Assembly: GCF_007997035.1 (NCBI RefSeq)
Contig: NZ_VOSS01000003.1
Location: 84,211 to 148,210 of the forward strand
Length of the DNA: 64,000 nucleotides
Source: Ralstonia sp. TCR112
GTDB taxonomy: Bacteria > Pseudomonadota > Gammaproteobacteria > Burkholderiales > Burkholderiaceae
Direction: 5' to 3'
The position numbers and the translations under genes were made by a program. Under the pieces are notes generated by a model. It saw only the letters and a list, made by a program, of their open reading frames with translations, had not been told where the DNA came from and did not search any database. Positions 27,037-35,479 of this stretch are shown in pieces (the first letter of the stretch is position 1; each line of letters starts with the position of its first letter).

Positions 27037-28071
27037 GTGACCGCTGAACGCCCCACGCCGAACCCCCGCCGCTTGTCGGTCGCGCCCATGATGGATTGGA
27101 CTGACCGACATTGCCGGTTCTTCCATCGCCAGATCTCGCGCCACACGTGGCTCTACACGGAAATGGTGACCACCGGTGCGCTGCTGCACGGCGACGTGCC
27201 GCGTCACCTCGATTTCGACGAAGTCGAGCACCCCGTGGCGCTGCAACTGGGCGGCAGCGAACCTCATGATCTGGCTCAGGCCGCGCGCCTCGGCCAGCAG
27301 TGGGGCTACAAGGAAATCAACCTCAACTGCGGCTGCCCGTCGGAGCGCGTGCAGCGAGGGGCGTTTGGCGCGTGCCTGATGGCCGAGCCCAAGCTCGTCG
27401 CGCAGGGCGTCAAGGCGATGCGCGATGCGGTGTCGATTCCGGTCACGGTCAAGCACCGCATCGGCATCGACGCCATCGAGACCTACGATTTTGTGCGGGA
27501 TTTCGTCGGCACCATCGCCGAGGCCGGCTGCGAGACATTCATCGTCCACGCGCGCAACGCCATCCTCAAAGGCCTGAGCCCGAAGGAAAACCGCGAGATT
27601 CCGCCGCTGCGCTACGAAGTCGTTTATCAGCTCAAGCGGGATTTCCCGCATCTGGAAATTCTGCTCAACGGCGGGGTGCAGACGCTGGAGCAGATCGATA
27701 CGCATCTTGCGCACGTTGATGGCGTCATGATCGGCCGCGAGGCGTATCACCATCCGCATCTGATGGCCGCGTTCGATGCGCGGTACTACGGCGCAGGCAC
27801 CGAGGCCGCCACGCGCGCCGAGGTGGAAGACGCGATGATCCGCTACGTCGGCCGCTGGGTTGAGCGCGGCGGCTACGCGGGGGCGGCGGTGCGGCACATG
27901 CTGGGGCTGTATCGCGGCGTGGCCGGGGCGCGTGGCTGGCGCCGCGTGCTGTCGGATTCCAAGGCGCTCGGCCGCGTGAAGACGTTGGCCGACGCGCATG
28001 CGTTGTTCGACGAAGCGCGGGCGCACCTGCGGCGCGGCGAAGAATCGAACGAGGAGGCGGTCGCAGCATAA
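27037..28071 (+). CDS. dusA: tRNA-dihydrouridine synthase A (DusA)
   Basis: DusA is an FMN enzyme that reduces U20/U20a in the tRNA D-loop. It has SVAPMMDWTDRHCRFFHRQ at the N-terminus, INLNCGCPSERVQRGAFG with Cys100 as the predicted catalytic acid, and VKHRIGID and NGGVQTLEQ in the FMN barrel. GTG 27037 is the start (VTAERPTP), giving 344 residues. The gene is followed within 90 bp by tRNA-His. Confidence 0.95.
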   Translation: MTAERPTPNPRRLSVAPMMDWTDRHCRFFHRQISRHTWLYTEMVTTGALLHGDVPRHLDFDEVEHPVALQLGGSEPHDLAQAARLGQQWGYKEINLNCGCPSERVQRGAFGACLMAEPKLVAQGVKAMRDAVSIPVTVKHRIGIDAIETYDFVRDFVGTIAEAGCETFIVHARNAILKGLSPKENREIPPLRYEVVYQLKRDFPHLEILLNGGVQTLEQIDTHLAHVDGVMIGREAYHHPHLMAAFDARYYGAGTEAATRAEVEDAMIRYVGRWVERGGYAGAAVRHMLGLYRGVAGARGWRRVLSDSKALGRVKTLADAHALFDEARAHLRRGEESNEEAVAA

Positions 28072-28085
28072 ATCGCACGACCCCC

Positions 28086-28114
28086 TAGGCACGCCGGAAG
28101 AATGTTTGTATAAT
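28086..28114 (+). promoter_or_regulatory. Promoter of the tRNA-His gene
   Basis: A perfect TATAAT (28109-28114) is preceded at 17 bp by TAGGCA (28086-28091). Transcription would begin near 28121, about 38 nt before the mature tRNA. Confidence 0.65.
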
Positions 28115-28158
28115 CTCGTTTTTCGCCGAGCAGCTGTCAGTTTTGCTGTTCGTACGAC

Positions 28159-28235
28159 GGTGGCTGTAGCTCAGTTGGTAGAGTCCCAGATTGTGATTCT
28201 GGTTGTCGTGGGTTCGAATCCCATCAGTCACCCCA
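28159..28235 (+). tRNA. tRNA-His (anticodon GTG)
   Basis: A complete 77-nt cloverleaf with encoded CCA is present. It has the extra G at -1 pairing with C73 that marks tRNA-His, acceptor arms GTGGCTG/CAGTCAC (one G-T pair), D arm with AGCTCAGTTGGTAGAG, anticodon loop TTGTGAT (GTG), and T arm GTGGGTTCGAATCCCAT. It is single-copy here, has its own promoter, and is followed directly by an intrinsic terminator. Confidence 0.98.
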
Positions 28236-28245
28236 AAGTTTCAGT

Positions 28246-28273
28246 AAAAAAGCCCGCTTTTGCGGGCTTTTTT
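28246..28273. terminator. Bidirectional terminator after tRNA-His
   Basis: GCCCGC (28252-28257) and GCGGGC (28262-28267) form a stem with a TTTT loop, flanked by six A and six T residues. It terminates the tRNA and, on the other strand, the SnoaL-like gene. Confidence 0.92.
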
Positions 28274-28290
28274 GCATCTGTGCGCAATGT

Positions 28291-28683
28291 CTATGCGTCA
28301 GCGACCACCGTGCCTTGGTGGTACACAACCTTCCAGCCATCCGCCGTTCGCCGCCACAACGTCGCCCGCCGCGTTGTGCGGTTCGACTGCACCAGCGTGT
28401 ACGTCAGCAGGTAGTTGTCCGGCGCGATCTCCTGGCAGCGGAAATCGCGCGTTTGCCAGAAATCCTCGCCGATATGGCCGTGCCGGGCATCGAGAACGCC
28501 GAGCACATAGCTGCGGCTGTAGCGTTGGCCTGACGCACCGGTTTCCCAGAAGTCTTCCGTGGTCATGCGCTCGAAGTCTTCGCGGCGCGTGCCGAACTCG
28601 GGGCGATGGAAGATGGGCTCGCGCCGGCGCAGTTCTTCGAGCACGTTCAGCAGACCAGGGGCGGTATCCAGAGACGGTTCCAT
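28291..28683 (-). CDS. DUF4440/SnoaL-like (NTF2-fold) protein
   Basis: This small protein of 130 residues has the NTF2-fold pattern of DUF4440 proteins. A helical N-terminus (LLNVLEELRRREPIFHRPEF) is followed by FERMTTEDFWETGASGQRYS and beta strands ending GWKVVYHQGT. Start ATG 28683 has AGGAGG 8 nt upstream, which excludes longer in-frame starts. No catalytic function can be assigned, and the neighbours give no clue. Confidence 0.82.
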   Translation of the reverse strand: MEPSLDTAPGLLNVLEELRRREPIFHRPEFGTRREDFERMTTEDFWETGASGQRYSRSYVLGVLDARHGHIGEDFWQTRDFRCQEIAPDNYLLTYTLVQSNRTTRRATLWRRTADGWKVVYHQGTVVADA

Positions 28684-28815
28684 GCGGCAGGCCTCCTTGG
28701 AAAGCTCCCAGCATACCGCGCAGTGGGCGTGGCTTAGCATTTTTCGCGCTGCACAATGCGTGGCTCGCGCTTCGCCCCTATGATGGCGCCTTCGCCCTTC
28801 CCGGAATCCACTTCG

Positions 28816-30545
28816 ATGCAACGCACTGCCCGTATTGGCCTGTCTTCGCTGACGATCGCACTGTCGCTGGCTTGCGGCGCCGGCGCCTTTGCCGCCACGC
28901 TTCAGAAACCGCAACTCGACGCGCTGCTCGCCGCCGAACAATCCAAGGCATCGGCTGACCTGAACAGCTTTCTCACGGCAGCCGCGAAGGCCGATCCACA
29001 AGTCGCAGGCAGTGTCGCTGCGTATCAGAAGAAAGCCCCGCTTGCCGGCGATGACCTCGTCAATATCGGGCGCTGCTGGGTCTGTACAACCGCCTGCACA
29101 ACCAGCAGGCCGTGATTGCGTCGATCGAGAAGATGGTCGCGCTGCCCACGGTGCGCGACGACAAGATCCCGCAGTACGAAAACCCCGCCATCGTCGCGTT
29201 TGGCAAGCTGGTCGAGGGCATGGCGCGAGACTTCGGCCTGAAATACCGCAACGTCGACAACCGCGTCTTTGAAGTCACGTTGCCAGGCACCGGCTCGGAC
29301 GAATTCGGCATTCTGACCCACGCCGACGTTGTGCCCGCAAAGGCGGAGGAATGGGTGCTCGGCGACGGCACCAAGCTCGATCCGTTCAAGGTCACGCGTG
29401 TCGGCAATCTGCTGTACGGCCGCGGCACGATTGACGACAAGGGTTCGATCGCCGCCGCGATGTATGCCATGAAAACGGTCAAGGACAGCGGGGTGCCGCT
29501 CGCCCGCACGATCCGCCTGATGATCGAAACCACCGAAGAAACCGGCGGTGACGGCATGAAGTACTACCGCGAGCACACCCAATTGCCCGCGTACAACATC
29601 GTGCTCGACAGCAAGTATCCGGCCGTGGTGGCAGAGAAAGGCACGGGCGCATTGAAAGTCTTCTTCCCAGCGCAGGCTGGCGACGCTTCGCATACCGCCA
29701 TCGTCGCGATGACGGGCGCGGCGTCGGCCAGTTCCATCCCACAAACGGCCACGGCCACGCTCAAGGGCGGGGATCTGGGCGTGGCCGCCGCCGCGCTGGA
29801 AGCCAAGCGCGACGCGTTTGTGAACAGCCTAGCGGCGCAAGGCAAGTTCTCAATCGACATCGCGCGCACGGCGGACAGCATCGTCGTGAAGGTGACCGGC
29901 ACGTCGGCGCACGGCTCGCGTCCGGAAGAGGGCGTCAACCCGCTGCCGCGCCTGGCGCTGCTCCTGCGCGCAGCCGATCTTGGCCTGGCAGACAACGCCT
30001 ACGCCCACGCCGTGCGGTATCTGACCGACGTTTACGGCACCGATTACCTCGGCAACACCATGGGCGTCGCCTACAAGGATGATTTCATGGGCCCGCTCAC
30101 CATTTCGCCCACCGTGATCGGTGACAAGAATGGCCGCGTGGAGGTGACCGCCAACGTGCGCATGCCGCGCGGCAAAACGCCCGACGCCCTGCGCGGAGAG
30201 ATCGCCGGCAAGATCAACGCATGGGCCAATGCCAACCATGTCGCCGTTGAGATCAACCACGATCAGGGCAACTGGATGGCGCGCGATCCGAAGGGCGCGT
30301 GGCTGTCCACGCTGCTCAACATCTACGGCGACACCACTGGCCTCGATGCCAAGCCCGTGCCGACGGCCGGGAGCACGACGGCCAAGCTGATGCCAAACGC
30401 CATCAACTTTGGCCCCGCCATGCCGGGCAAGAAGTACACCGCGCACAACGCCAACGAGTACAAGGAAGTGCCGGACCTCGACCTCGATATGCAGATGTTC
30501 ACCGAGATGCTGGTGCGCATCGGCAATCTGCAGTCGATGCAGTAA
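28816..30545 (+). CDS. M20-family dipeptidase, interrupted by a one-base frameshift
   Basis: This is an exported zinc metallopeptidase of family M20. A signal peptide (MQRTARIGLSSLTIALSLAC, then AGAFA) starts at ATG 28816. The first frame ends at 29115 after a nonsense stretch starting near 29072. The other frame resumes with QQAVIASIEKMVALPTVRDD. The metal-site motifs follow: GILTHADVVPA, GRGTIDDKGS and ETTEETGGDG, then the lid domain and ANVRMPRGKTPDALRGEI. Restoring one C near 29072 (reading GRLLGLYNRLHNQQA) gives a continuous ~576-residue protein. The indel may be a sequence error or a real null; this gene is not essential, so either is possible. Confidence 0.85.
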
Positions 30546-30561
30546 CCGTTGGAGGACGGCC

Positions 30562-30873
30562 ATGAACATCATCCGCGCCAAGTCGTTCACTGCCGAGCGT
30601 GCCTGGGGTGCGCTCGATATTGCGAATATGAGCGGCATTACCACGCGCCTGCATTGGACGGACCAGCCTTATCGCTGGCACGTAAACGACGGCGAGGAGG
30701 TGTTCGTGGTGCTACACGGCACGGTCGACATGCATTACCGCGAAGCCGGTGAAGAGAAGGTCGCGACGCTGGAACCCGGCGACATTTTCTTCGCCGGTAT
30801 CGGTTGCGAGCATGTGGCGCACCCGCGTGGCGAGGCACGGATTCTCGTCGTCGAGAAAGAGGGGAGCGTTTAG
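30562..30873 (+). CDS. Small single-domain cupin protein
   Basis: The 103 residues form one conserved beta-barrel cupin: WHVNDGEEVFVVLHGTVDMH (motif 1) and LEPGDIFFAGIGCEHVAHP (motif 2). His and Glu residues in these motifs could bind a metal. The ATG at 30562 has GGAGG 6 nt upstream. It lies 16 bp after the M20 peptidase and is probably co-transcribed. Substrate and role are unknown. Confidence 0.85.
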   Translation: MNIIRAKSFTAERAWGALDIANMSGITTRLHWTDQPYRWHVNDGEEVFVVLHGTVDMHYREAGEEKVATLEPGDIFFAGIGCEHVAHPRGEARILVVEKEGSV

Positions 30874-30896
30874 CCGCTCGCCGCCATGTTATGGCG

Positions 30897-30923
30897 AAAA
30901 AAAAGCCCGCGATGTGCGGGCTT
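30897..30923 (-). terminator. Minus-strand intrinsic terminator
   Basis: GCCCGC (30905-30910) and GCGGGC (30916-30921) flank a 5-nt loop. An eight-A run on the plus strand (30897-30904) gives eight Ts on the minus strand. The plus-strand side has only two Ts, so it works mainly leftward. No annotated minus gene ends directly at it. Confidence 0.75.
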
Positions 30924-31216
30924 CGAATTCAGCGATCTCATTGCCCCTGAGGGCATTGGCAATACTACTGTCACGTACGCCAAACAACATCCGGGTAAAC
31001 GTCCGTTTTGCTAGTGGAACACCGTCGAATGTGCCGCTGCAGCAACTTGCGGACAGAAAAAACAGCCCGCTCAAACGGCGGGCCGAAAATCAGTTGAAGA
31101 AAGCCCTGTCCTCAGGGCACGGCAAGTGTATGAAATCAGTTGCGGCGGCAGCATTGGGGTATGCCCTGATCGGGCGCCGCACCGCGGTTTGCAGCCCTTG
31201 CCCGTCGTTCTTTTCC
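30924..31216. other. Intergenic region with two leftward terminators and strong hairpins
   Basis: No convincing gene is present. A hairpin around 30950-30964 (ATTGCC and GGCAAT arms) and a perfect GCCCTG-TCCT-CAGGGC hairpin (31103-31118) occur, along with the terminators at 30897-30923 and 31057-31083. A leftward transcript starting between the two terminators would be a short RNA. Confidence 0.4.
31057..31083 (-). terminator. Minus-strand terminator of the lexA transcription unit
   Basis: GCCCGC (31065-31070) and GCGGGC (31078-31083) form a 6-bp stem, followed on the minus strand by TG and six Ts (31062-31057). It is the first terminator after lexA and the small gene at 31217-31402. Confidence 0.78.
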
Positions 31217-31402
31217 TCAGCAGCTTTCAGCCCCAGCGGCACGTGAGCCCACCGGGATCGCATCCAGCATGCGGCAGATGGCGGCCATGCTGCCGACCAT
31301 CGTACGGCGCTGCTCCCCCTGATAGATGCGCACGCCCTGGGTTTGGCGGAAGGGCACCGGCTGTACCGGGCGGCGGCGGGAAGACATCGATCCGAGTCGC
31401 AT
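31217..31402 (-). CDS. Small hypothetical protein downstream of lexA
   Basis: The frame encodes 61 residues beginning MRLGSMSSRRRPVQPVPF. It is basic in the first half (SSRRRP), then has QGEQRRTMVGSMAAICRMLD and ends AAGAESC. I do not recognise a family. Support for a real gene: a GAGG ribosome binding site 6 nt before ATG 31402, codons ending mostly in G or C like the neighbouring genes, and position 120 bp after lexA on the same strand with a terminator behind. Read-through from the SOS-controlled lexA promoter would make it DNA-damage inducible; that is inference. Other frames over this stretch lack these signs. Confidence 0.55.
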   Translation of the reverse strand: MRLGSMSSRRRPVQPVPFRQTQGVRIYQGEQRRTMVGSMAAICRMLDAIPVGSRAAGAESC

Positions 31403-31522
31403 GGCAGACCTCGTGAGTTCGGGTGGAAAAGCGAGTGGCAAGACTCCACCCTGGCGAGCCGATGGCTCACCTCCAGGCTGGATCAAACGACGAAGGTTTG
31501 GCGCAGAAATGCGCCTGGGGCT

Positions 31523-32173
31523 TTACGGAGCAGCAGGCCGGATCAGACCGACGGCCAAGCCCTCCAGATGAAACTCATCGCGATCCAGATCAACGTGGAT
31601 CGGTTCGAAATCGGGGTTCTCGGCGATCAGCTCGACATGTCGGCCCTTGCGCTGGAAACGCTTGACCGTGACGTCATCGCCCAGTCGAGCCACGACGATC
31701 TTGCCGTTGGCCGCTTCAGCGGCGCGCTGCACGGCCAGCAGATCGCCGTCCAGAATGCCGGCGTCGCGCATGCTCATGCCACGCACCTTCAGCAGAAAAT
31801 CGGGCTGCGCAGAAAACAGCGACGGATCGACCTGATATTGGCGATCGATGTGCTCTGCAGCCAGAATCGGACTACCGGCGGCCACGCGGCCCACCAGCGG
31901 CAGTGTCAGTTGCATCAACCCCATCGACGGCAGCGAGAACTGATGCTGCGACGTGTCGCCTGCCGCCCGCAGCCGAATGCCCCGCGAGGCGCCCGGCGTC
32001 AGTTCGATCACGCCTTTGCGTGCCAGCGCACGCAGGTGTTCCTCGGCTGCATTGGGCGACGAGAAGCCGAACTCCGCGGCAATCTCGGCGCGCGTGGGTG
32101 GAAAGCCCGTGCGCTGGATCGTCTGGCGGATCAGGTCGTAAATCTGCTGTTGGCGGGGGGTGAGGGTGGCCAT
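31523..32173 (-). CDS. lexA: SOS repressor LexA
   Basis: LexA represses SOS genes and cleaves itself when stimulated by RecA filaments. The 216 residues have the winged helix ([20 protein letters not shown]), cleavage site Ala99-Gly100 (VAAGSP), catalytic Ser134 (GMSMRDAG) and Lys171 (DDVTVKRF), all intact. Start ATG 32173 ([10 protein letters not shown]) is set by the family and by the SOS boxes immediately upstream; a longer frame to 32350 would run through them. It is autoregulated by two boxes at 32181-32215. Confidence 0.97.
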   Translation of the reverse strand: MATLTPRQQQIYDLIRQTIQRTGFPPTRAEIAAEFGFSSPNAAEEHLRALARKGVIELTPGASRGIRLRAAGDTSQHQFSLPSMGLMQLTLPLVGRVAAGSPILAAEHIDRQYQVDPSLFSAQPDFLLKVRGMSMRDAGILDGDLLAVQRAAEAANGKIVVARLGDDVTVKRFQRKGRHVELIAENPDFEPIHVDLDRDEFHLEGLAVGLIRPAAP

Positions 32174-32180
32174 CGGCGTA

Positions 32181-32215
32181 CTGTATATTTGAACAGGTGC
32201 TGTGATTTTATACAG
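32181..32215 (-). promoter_or_regulatory. Tandem LexA (SOS) boxes at the lexA promoter
   Basis: CTGTATATTTGAACAG (32181-32196) and CTGTGATTTTATACAG (32200-32215) both fit the CTGT-N8-ACAG consensus and are 19 bp apart centre to centre. A -10-like TATAAA on the minus strand lies inside the second box, so binding would block transcription. Confidence 0.92.
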
Positions 32216-32425
32216 TGACGCAGGAAGCGCAAGTGATTTTGTTGTGACCTGTTGCGCGCGCACCCAGTCCTTCTGATCGGCGTCAAAACCTACGCGACTG
32301 GTTAGAAGCTTATGCGCAATCCATGCAGGCGCGGCCGGAGGGAATCGCATAAAATCAAGGCCTTGACCGATTTATTGCATCGCCACATAGCCCGATGGAG
32401 CCTCGTTGGGCCGGCGAACGTCACC

Positions 32426-33202
32426 ATGTCTGCCTTCAATCAAGAGACCGTTCTGAGCGTCCATCACTGGAATGACTCGCTGTTCAGCTTCAAGACCACG
32501 CGCGATCAGGCGCTGCGCTTCCATAACGGCCACTTCGTCATGATTGGGCTGGAGGTCGAGGGCAAGCCGCTGATGCGCGCCTACAGTATCGCCAGCCCGA
32601 ACTACGAAGAGCATCTCGAGTTCTTCAGCATCAAGGTGCAGAACGGCCCGCTGACGTCGCGACTGCAGCATCTGAAGGTGGGCGACAAGCTGCTGGTGAG
32701 CAAGAAGCCGGTCGGCACGCTCGTGCTGGATGACCTGCTGCCGGGCAAGAACCTGTACCTGTTCGGCACCGGCACTGGCCTCGCGCCGTTCATGAGCATC
32801 ATCCAGGACCCGGAAACCTACGAGCGCTTCGAGAAGGTTGTGCTTTTGCACGGCGTGCGGCAAGTGAGCGAGCTGGCCTATGCCGACTTCATCACCCGGG
32901 AATTGCCGAACAACGAATTCTTCGGCGATCAGGTGCGCCAGAAGCTGATCTACTACCCGACCGTCACGCGCGAGCCGTTCCGCAATATGGGCCGCCTGAC
33001 GGATCTCGTCGACAGCGGCAAGCTGTCTGCCGACATCGGCCTGCCCCCGATGGACCCGGCAGTCGACCGCGCAATGATCTGTGGCAGCCCGGCCATGCTG
33101 GAAGACACCTGCAAGCTGCTCGATGCCCGCGGCTTCAAGATCTCGCCGCGCATGGGCGAAGCGGGGGACTACGTGATCGAGCGCGCCTTCGTCGAGAAAT
33201 AA
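32426..33202 (+). CDS. fpr: Ferredoxin--NADP reductase
   Basis: This FAD enzyme exchanges electrons between NADPH and ferredoxin or flavodoxin. The FAD-binding motif RAYSIASPNYE, the NADP domain GTGTGLAPFMSI and the C-terminal AFVEK are typical of the bacterial FPR class. It has 258 residues from ATG 32426 (MSAFNQETV). The upstream extension reads through intergenic sequence. It is divergent from lexA. Confidence 0.94.
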   Translation: MSAFNQETVLSVHHWNDSLFSFKTTRDQALRFHNGHFVMIGLEVEGKPLMRAYSIASPNYEEHLEFFSIKVQNGPLTSRLQHLKVGDKLLVSKKPVGTLVLDDLLPGKNLYLFGTGTGLAPFMSIIQDPETYERFEKVVLLHGVRQVSELAYADFITRELPNNEFFGDQVRQKLIYYPTVTREPFRNMGRLTDLVDSGKLSADIGLPPMDPAVDRAMICGSPAMLEDTCKLLDARGFKISPRMGEAGDYVIERAFVEK

Positions 33203-33278
33203 TCGATACGGCTTCCGCTGCAAACGCCGGCCTGTGTGCCGGCGTTTTGTTTTTGCCGGCGCCGAGGGCTATCCCGCG

Positions 33279-33307
33279 TCGGCAAAGGCGGGGCGGGCGG
33301 ATACAAT
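33279..33307 (+). promoter_or_regulatory. Candidate promoter for the asparaginase gene
   Basis: TCGGCA (33279-33284) and TACAAT (33302-33307) are 17 bp apart. The predicted start near 33314 leaves a leader of about 14-26 nt. Confidence 0.45.
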
Positions 33308-33327
33308 GCGCGCCTTGCCCACCACGC

Positions 33328-34332
33328 ATGTCTGCAACGATGTCCTTGCCTACCATCGCCATCCTCGCCACCGGCGGCACGATCGCCGGCTCTGCTGACG
33401 ACGCTGGCTCCGCCGCACGCTATCGCGCTGGCGCCGTCCCCATCGATCAACTGCTCGCTGCCAGCAAGCTTGGTTTGGAGCGCCTCGCCAACGTGCGCGC
33501 AGAGCAGGTCGCCCAGATCGACAGCAAGGACCTGACGTTCGACGTATGGGAAAAGCTGGTGGCGCGTATCCGTCATTGGATCGACGTCGAGCGTGTGGAC
33601 GGCGTGGTCATCACGCACGGCACCGACACGCTGGAAGAAACCGCCATGCTGCTGCACCTGACGCAGCAGACCGATACGCCGATCGTTCTGACGGCGGCGA
33701 TGCGGCCGTCGACGTCGCTGTCTGCAGATGGCCCGCTGAACCTGCTGAACGCGGTACGGCTCGCCGCCAGTCCGTCCGCGCGCGGACGCGGCGTTCTGGT
33801 AGCGCTAAATCAGCGCGTGCATGCCGCCCGCGATGTGCAGAAGGGTCACACCTATGCGGTGGAGGCGTTTGTCTCGCCGGATGCGGGGCCGCTGGGTTTC
33901 GTGCTCGACGCCCAGGTGCAGTTCCAGCGGGCAGCGCAGCGCGTGGCTGCGGAAGACGTCTTGCCTATCCCGCCGGCAGGCCAGTGGCCATGGGTTGAAG
34001 TGCTGGCGAGCTATGCGCAGCCTGATGCGCGTGTGGTCGATGCGTTGGTCAATGCCGGGGTGAAGGGGCTGGTGATTGCCGCAACGGGGGCCGGCTCCAT
34101 CCACGCCAATCTTGAAGCGGCGCTGAACCGGGCCAGTCAGCAGGGTGTTTTCGTTGTGCGCTCAACCCGTACCGGTGCCGGCGTGGTGCCCGCGCAGCCG
34201 GGTGCGGAACGCTGGGCGGCAAGCGGTTCGCTTAATCCATATAAGGCGCGTGTGCTGCTGACGTTGCTTCTGGCCTCGGGGCGCGCCCAGGCAGAAGTTG
34301 CCTCCCTGCAGCAAGTCATTGATCGATATTGA
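33328..34332 (+). CDS. L-asparaginase
   Basis: Asparaginase hydrolyses asparagine to aspartate and ammonia. Both threonine motifs are present: IAILATGGTIAGS near the N-terminus and HGTDTLEETAMLL. Ser in TAAMRPSTSLSADGP and the C-terminal region complete the fold. There is no signal peptide, so it acts in the cytoplasm. ATG 33328 (MSATMSLP) or ATG 33340 (MSLPTIA) are both possible, giving 334 or 330 residues. Its last codons overlap the rpsF promoter. Confidence 0.93.
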   Translation: MSATMSLPTIAILATGGTIAGSADDAGSAARYRAGAVPIDQLLAASKLGLERLANVRAEQVAQIDSKDLTFDVWEKLVARIRHWIDVERVDGVVITHGTDTLEETAMLLHLTQQTDTPIVLTAAMRPSTSLSADGPLNLLNAVRLAASPSARGRGVLVALNQRVHAARDVQKGHTYAVEAFVSPDAGPLGFVLDAQVQFQRAAQRVAAEDVLPIPPAGQWPWVEVLASYAQPDARVVDALVNAGVKGLVIAATGAGSIHANLEAALNRASQQGVFVVRSTRTGAGVVPAQPGAERWAASGSLNPYKARVLLTLLLASGRAQAEVASLQQVIDRY

Positions 34333-34365
34333 AAAAATCGCCAAAGCCTGCGTATAATGGCAGGC
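34329..34365 (+). promoter_or_regulatory. rpsF operon promoter with an inverted repeat around the -10
   Basis: TTGAAA (34329-34334) overlaps the asparaginase stop and is 18 bp from TATAAT (34353-34358). The -10 sits in the loop of a perfect inverted repeat, GCCTGC (34346-34351) and GCAGGC (34360-34365). This may be an operator. Confidence 0.65.
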
Positions 34366-34425
34366 TAACCAACCTTGCTGCACCGGAGTGTGACGCCCGG
34401 GCGGCTTAATCCACAAGGAGCGTCA

Positions 34426-34794
34426 ATGCGTCATTACGAAATCGTATTCATCGTCCATCCGGACCAGAGCGAGCAAGTGCCCGCGATGATCGAGCGCTAC
34501 AAGAGCACGGTCACCACGCAAGGCGGCCAAGTGCACCGCGTCGAAGACTGGGGCCGCCGTCAACTGGCCTACATGATCCAGAAGCTCGCGAAGGCTCACT
34601 ACGTGTGCCTGAACATCGAGTGCGGCAAGGAAACCCTGGCTGAGCTCGAGCACGCGTTCAAGTTCAACGACGCTGTGCTGCGTCACCTCATCGTTCAGAC
34701 CAAGAAGGCTGAAACGGCGCCGTCGCCGATGATGAAGGAAGTCGCACGCGAAGAGGCCAAGAAGGCCGCCGCTCAGACCGAACAGGCCGCCTGA
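34426..34794 (+). CDS. rpsF: 30S ribosomal protein S6
   Basis: S6 binds with S18 in the 30S platform. The sequence [20 protein letters not shown], the central [14 protein letters not shown] and [17 protein letters not shown] are family hallmarks, followed by an Ala/Glu/Lys tail. ATG 34426 has AAGGAG upstream; 122 residues. It is first in the S6-PriB-S18-L9 operon, with its promoter at 34329-34358. Confidence 0.98.
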   Translation: MRHYEIVFIVHPDQSEQVPAMIERYKSTVTTQGGQVHRVEDWGRRQLAYMIQKLAKAHYVCLNIECGKETLAELEHAFKFNDAVLRHLIVQTKKAETAPSPMMKEVAREEAKKAAAQTEQAA

Positions 34795-34837
34795 TGCCGC
34801 GCGCGGTGCTGCGCAAGCCTGATCGCGCATCACCAGC

Positions 34838-35164
34838 ATGAACGAAACCCACGGGGACAACGCCATCAACCGCCTGCAGCTCGTCGCCACTCTGGTCGAG
34901 CGCGAGGTGATGCGATACACCCCAGCCGGCGTGCCGATCGTCAATTGTCTGCTGGCCTATAGCGGACAGGCGGTGGAGGCGCAGACAGTGCGGCAGATCG
35001 AGTTTTCGATAGAAGCACTGGCAGCCGGCAAGATGGCTTCCGTTCTGGATCGCATCGCTCCGGGCACTGTCCTGGATTGCGTGGGATTCCTGGCTCGCAA
35101 GCACCGCAGCAGTAAGGCACTGGTCTTTCACATCTCCGGATGTAACGTATTCGTAAAGGATTGA
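34838..35164 (+). CDS. priB: Primosomal replication protein N (PriB)
   Basis: PriB is a dimeric OB-fold ssDNA-binding protein that helps PriA restart stalled forks. The OB fold is recognisable (NRLQLVATLVEREVMRYTPA, then GVPIVNCLLAYSGQ and DCVGFLARKHRSSKALVFHI). It has 108 residues. The ribosome binding site is weak, so expression may depend on readthrough from rpsF. Its position between S6 and S18 is the classical arrangement in beta- and gammaproteobacteria. Confidence 0.95.
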   Translation: MNETHGDNAINRLQLVATLVEREVMRYTPAGVPIVNCLLAYSGQAVEAQTVRQIEFSIEALAAGKMASVLDRIAPGTVLDCVGFLARKHRSSKALVFHISGCNVFVKD

Positions 35165-35167
35165 ATC

Positions 35168-35455
35168 ATGGCATTCATGAACAAGAAGCAGCGCGACGCG
35201 AAGAACAAGAAGCGCTTCCAGCAGCAAAACCCGTTGTTCAAGCGCAAGAAGTTCTGCCGCTTCACCGTGGCCGGCGTTGAGCAGATCGACTACAAGGATC
35301 TGGACACGCTCAAGGACTTCATCGGCGAAAACGGCAAGATCACCCCGGCCCGCCTGACCGGCACGCGCGCGATCTATCAGCGCCAGCTGGACACGGCCAT
35401 CAAGCGCGCACGTTTCCTCGCGCTGATGCCGTACACCGATCAGCACAAGCACTAA
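35168..35455 (+). CDS. rpsR: 30S ribosomal protein S18
   Basis: The 95 residues contain the conserved [40 protein letters not shown] and [14 protein letters not shown] of S18. The start is 3 bp after the priB stop. The N-terminal [20 protein letters not shown] is a basic extension usual in Burkholderiales. Confidence 0.98.
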   Translation: MAFMNKKQRDAKNKKRFQQQNPLFKRKKFCRFTVAGVEQIDYKDLDTLKDFIGENGKITPARLTGTRAIYQRQLDTAIKRARFLALMPYTDQHKH

Positions 35456-35479
35456 TCAGCGGGATAAGGAGAACTCACA

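Noticed and set aside
30889..31074. 61-codon minus-strand frame between the two leftward terminators
   Set aside because: It runs through both terminator hairpins and their T-runs, which a real gene would not.
31126..31416. Plus-strand frame opposite the small gene after lexA
   Set aside because: Cys/Pro/Gly-rich reverse-strand translation without a start signal; the minus-strand frame has better codon use and a ribosome binding site.
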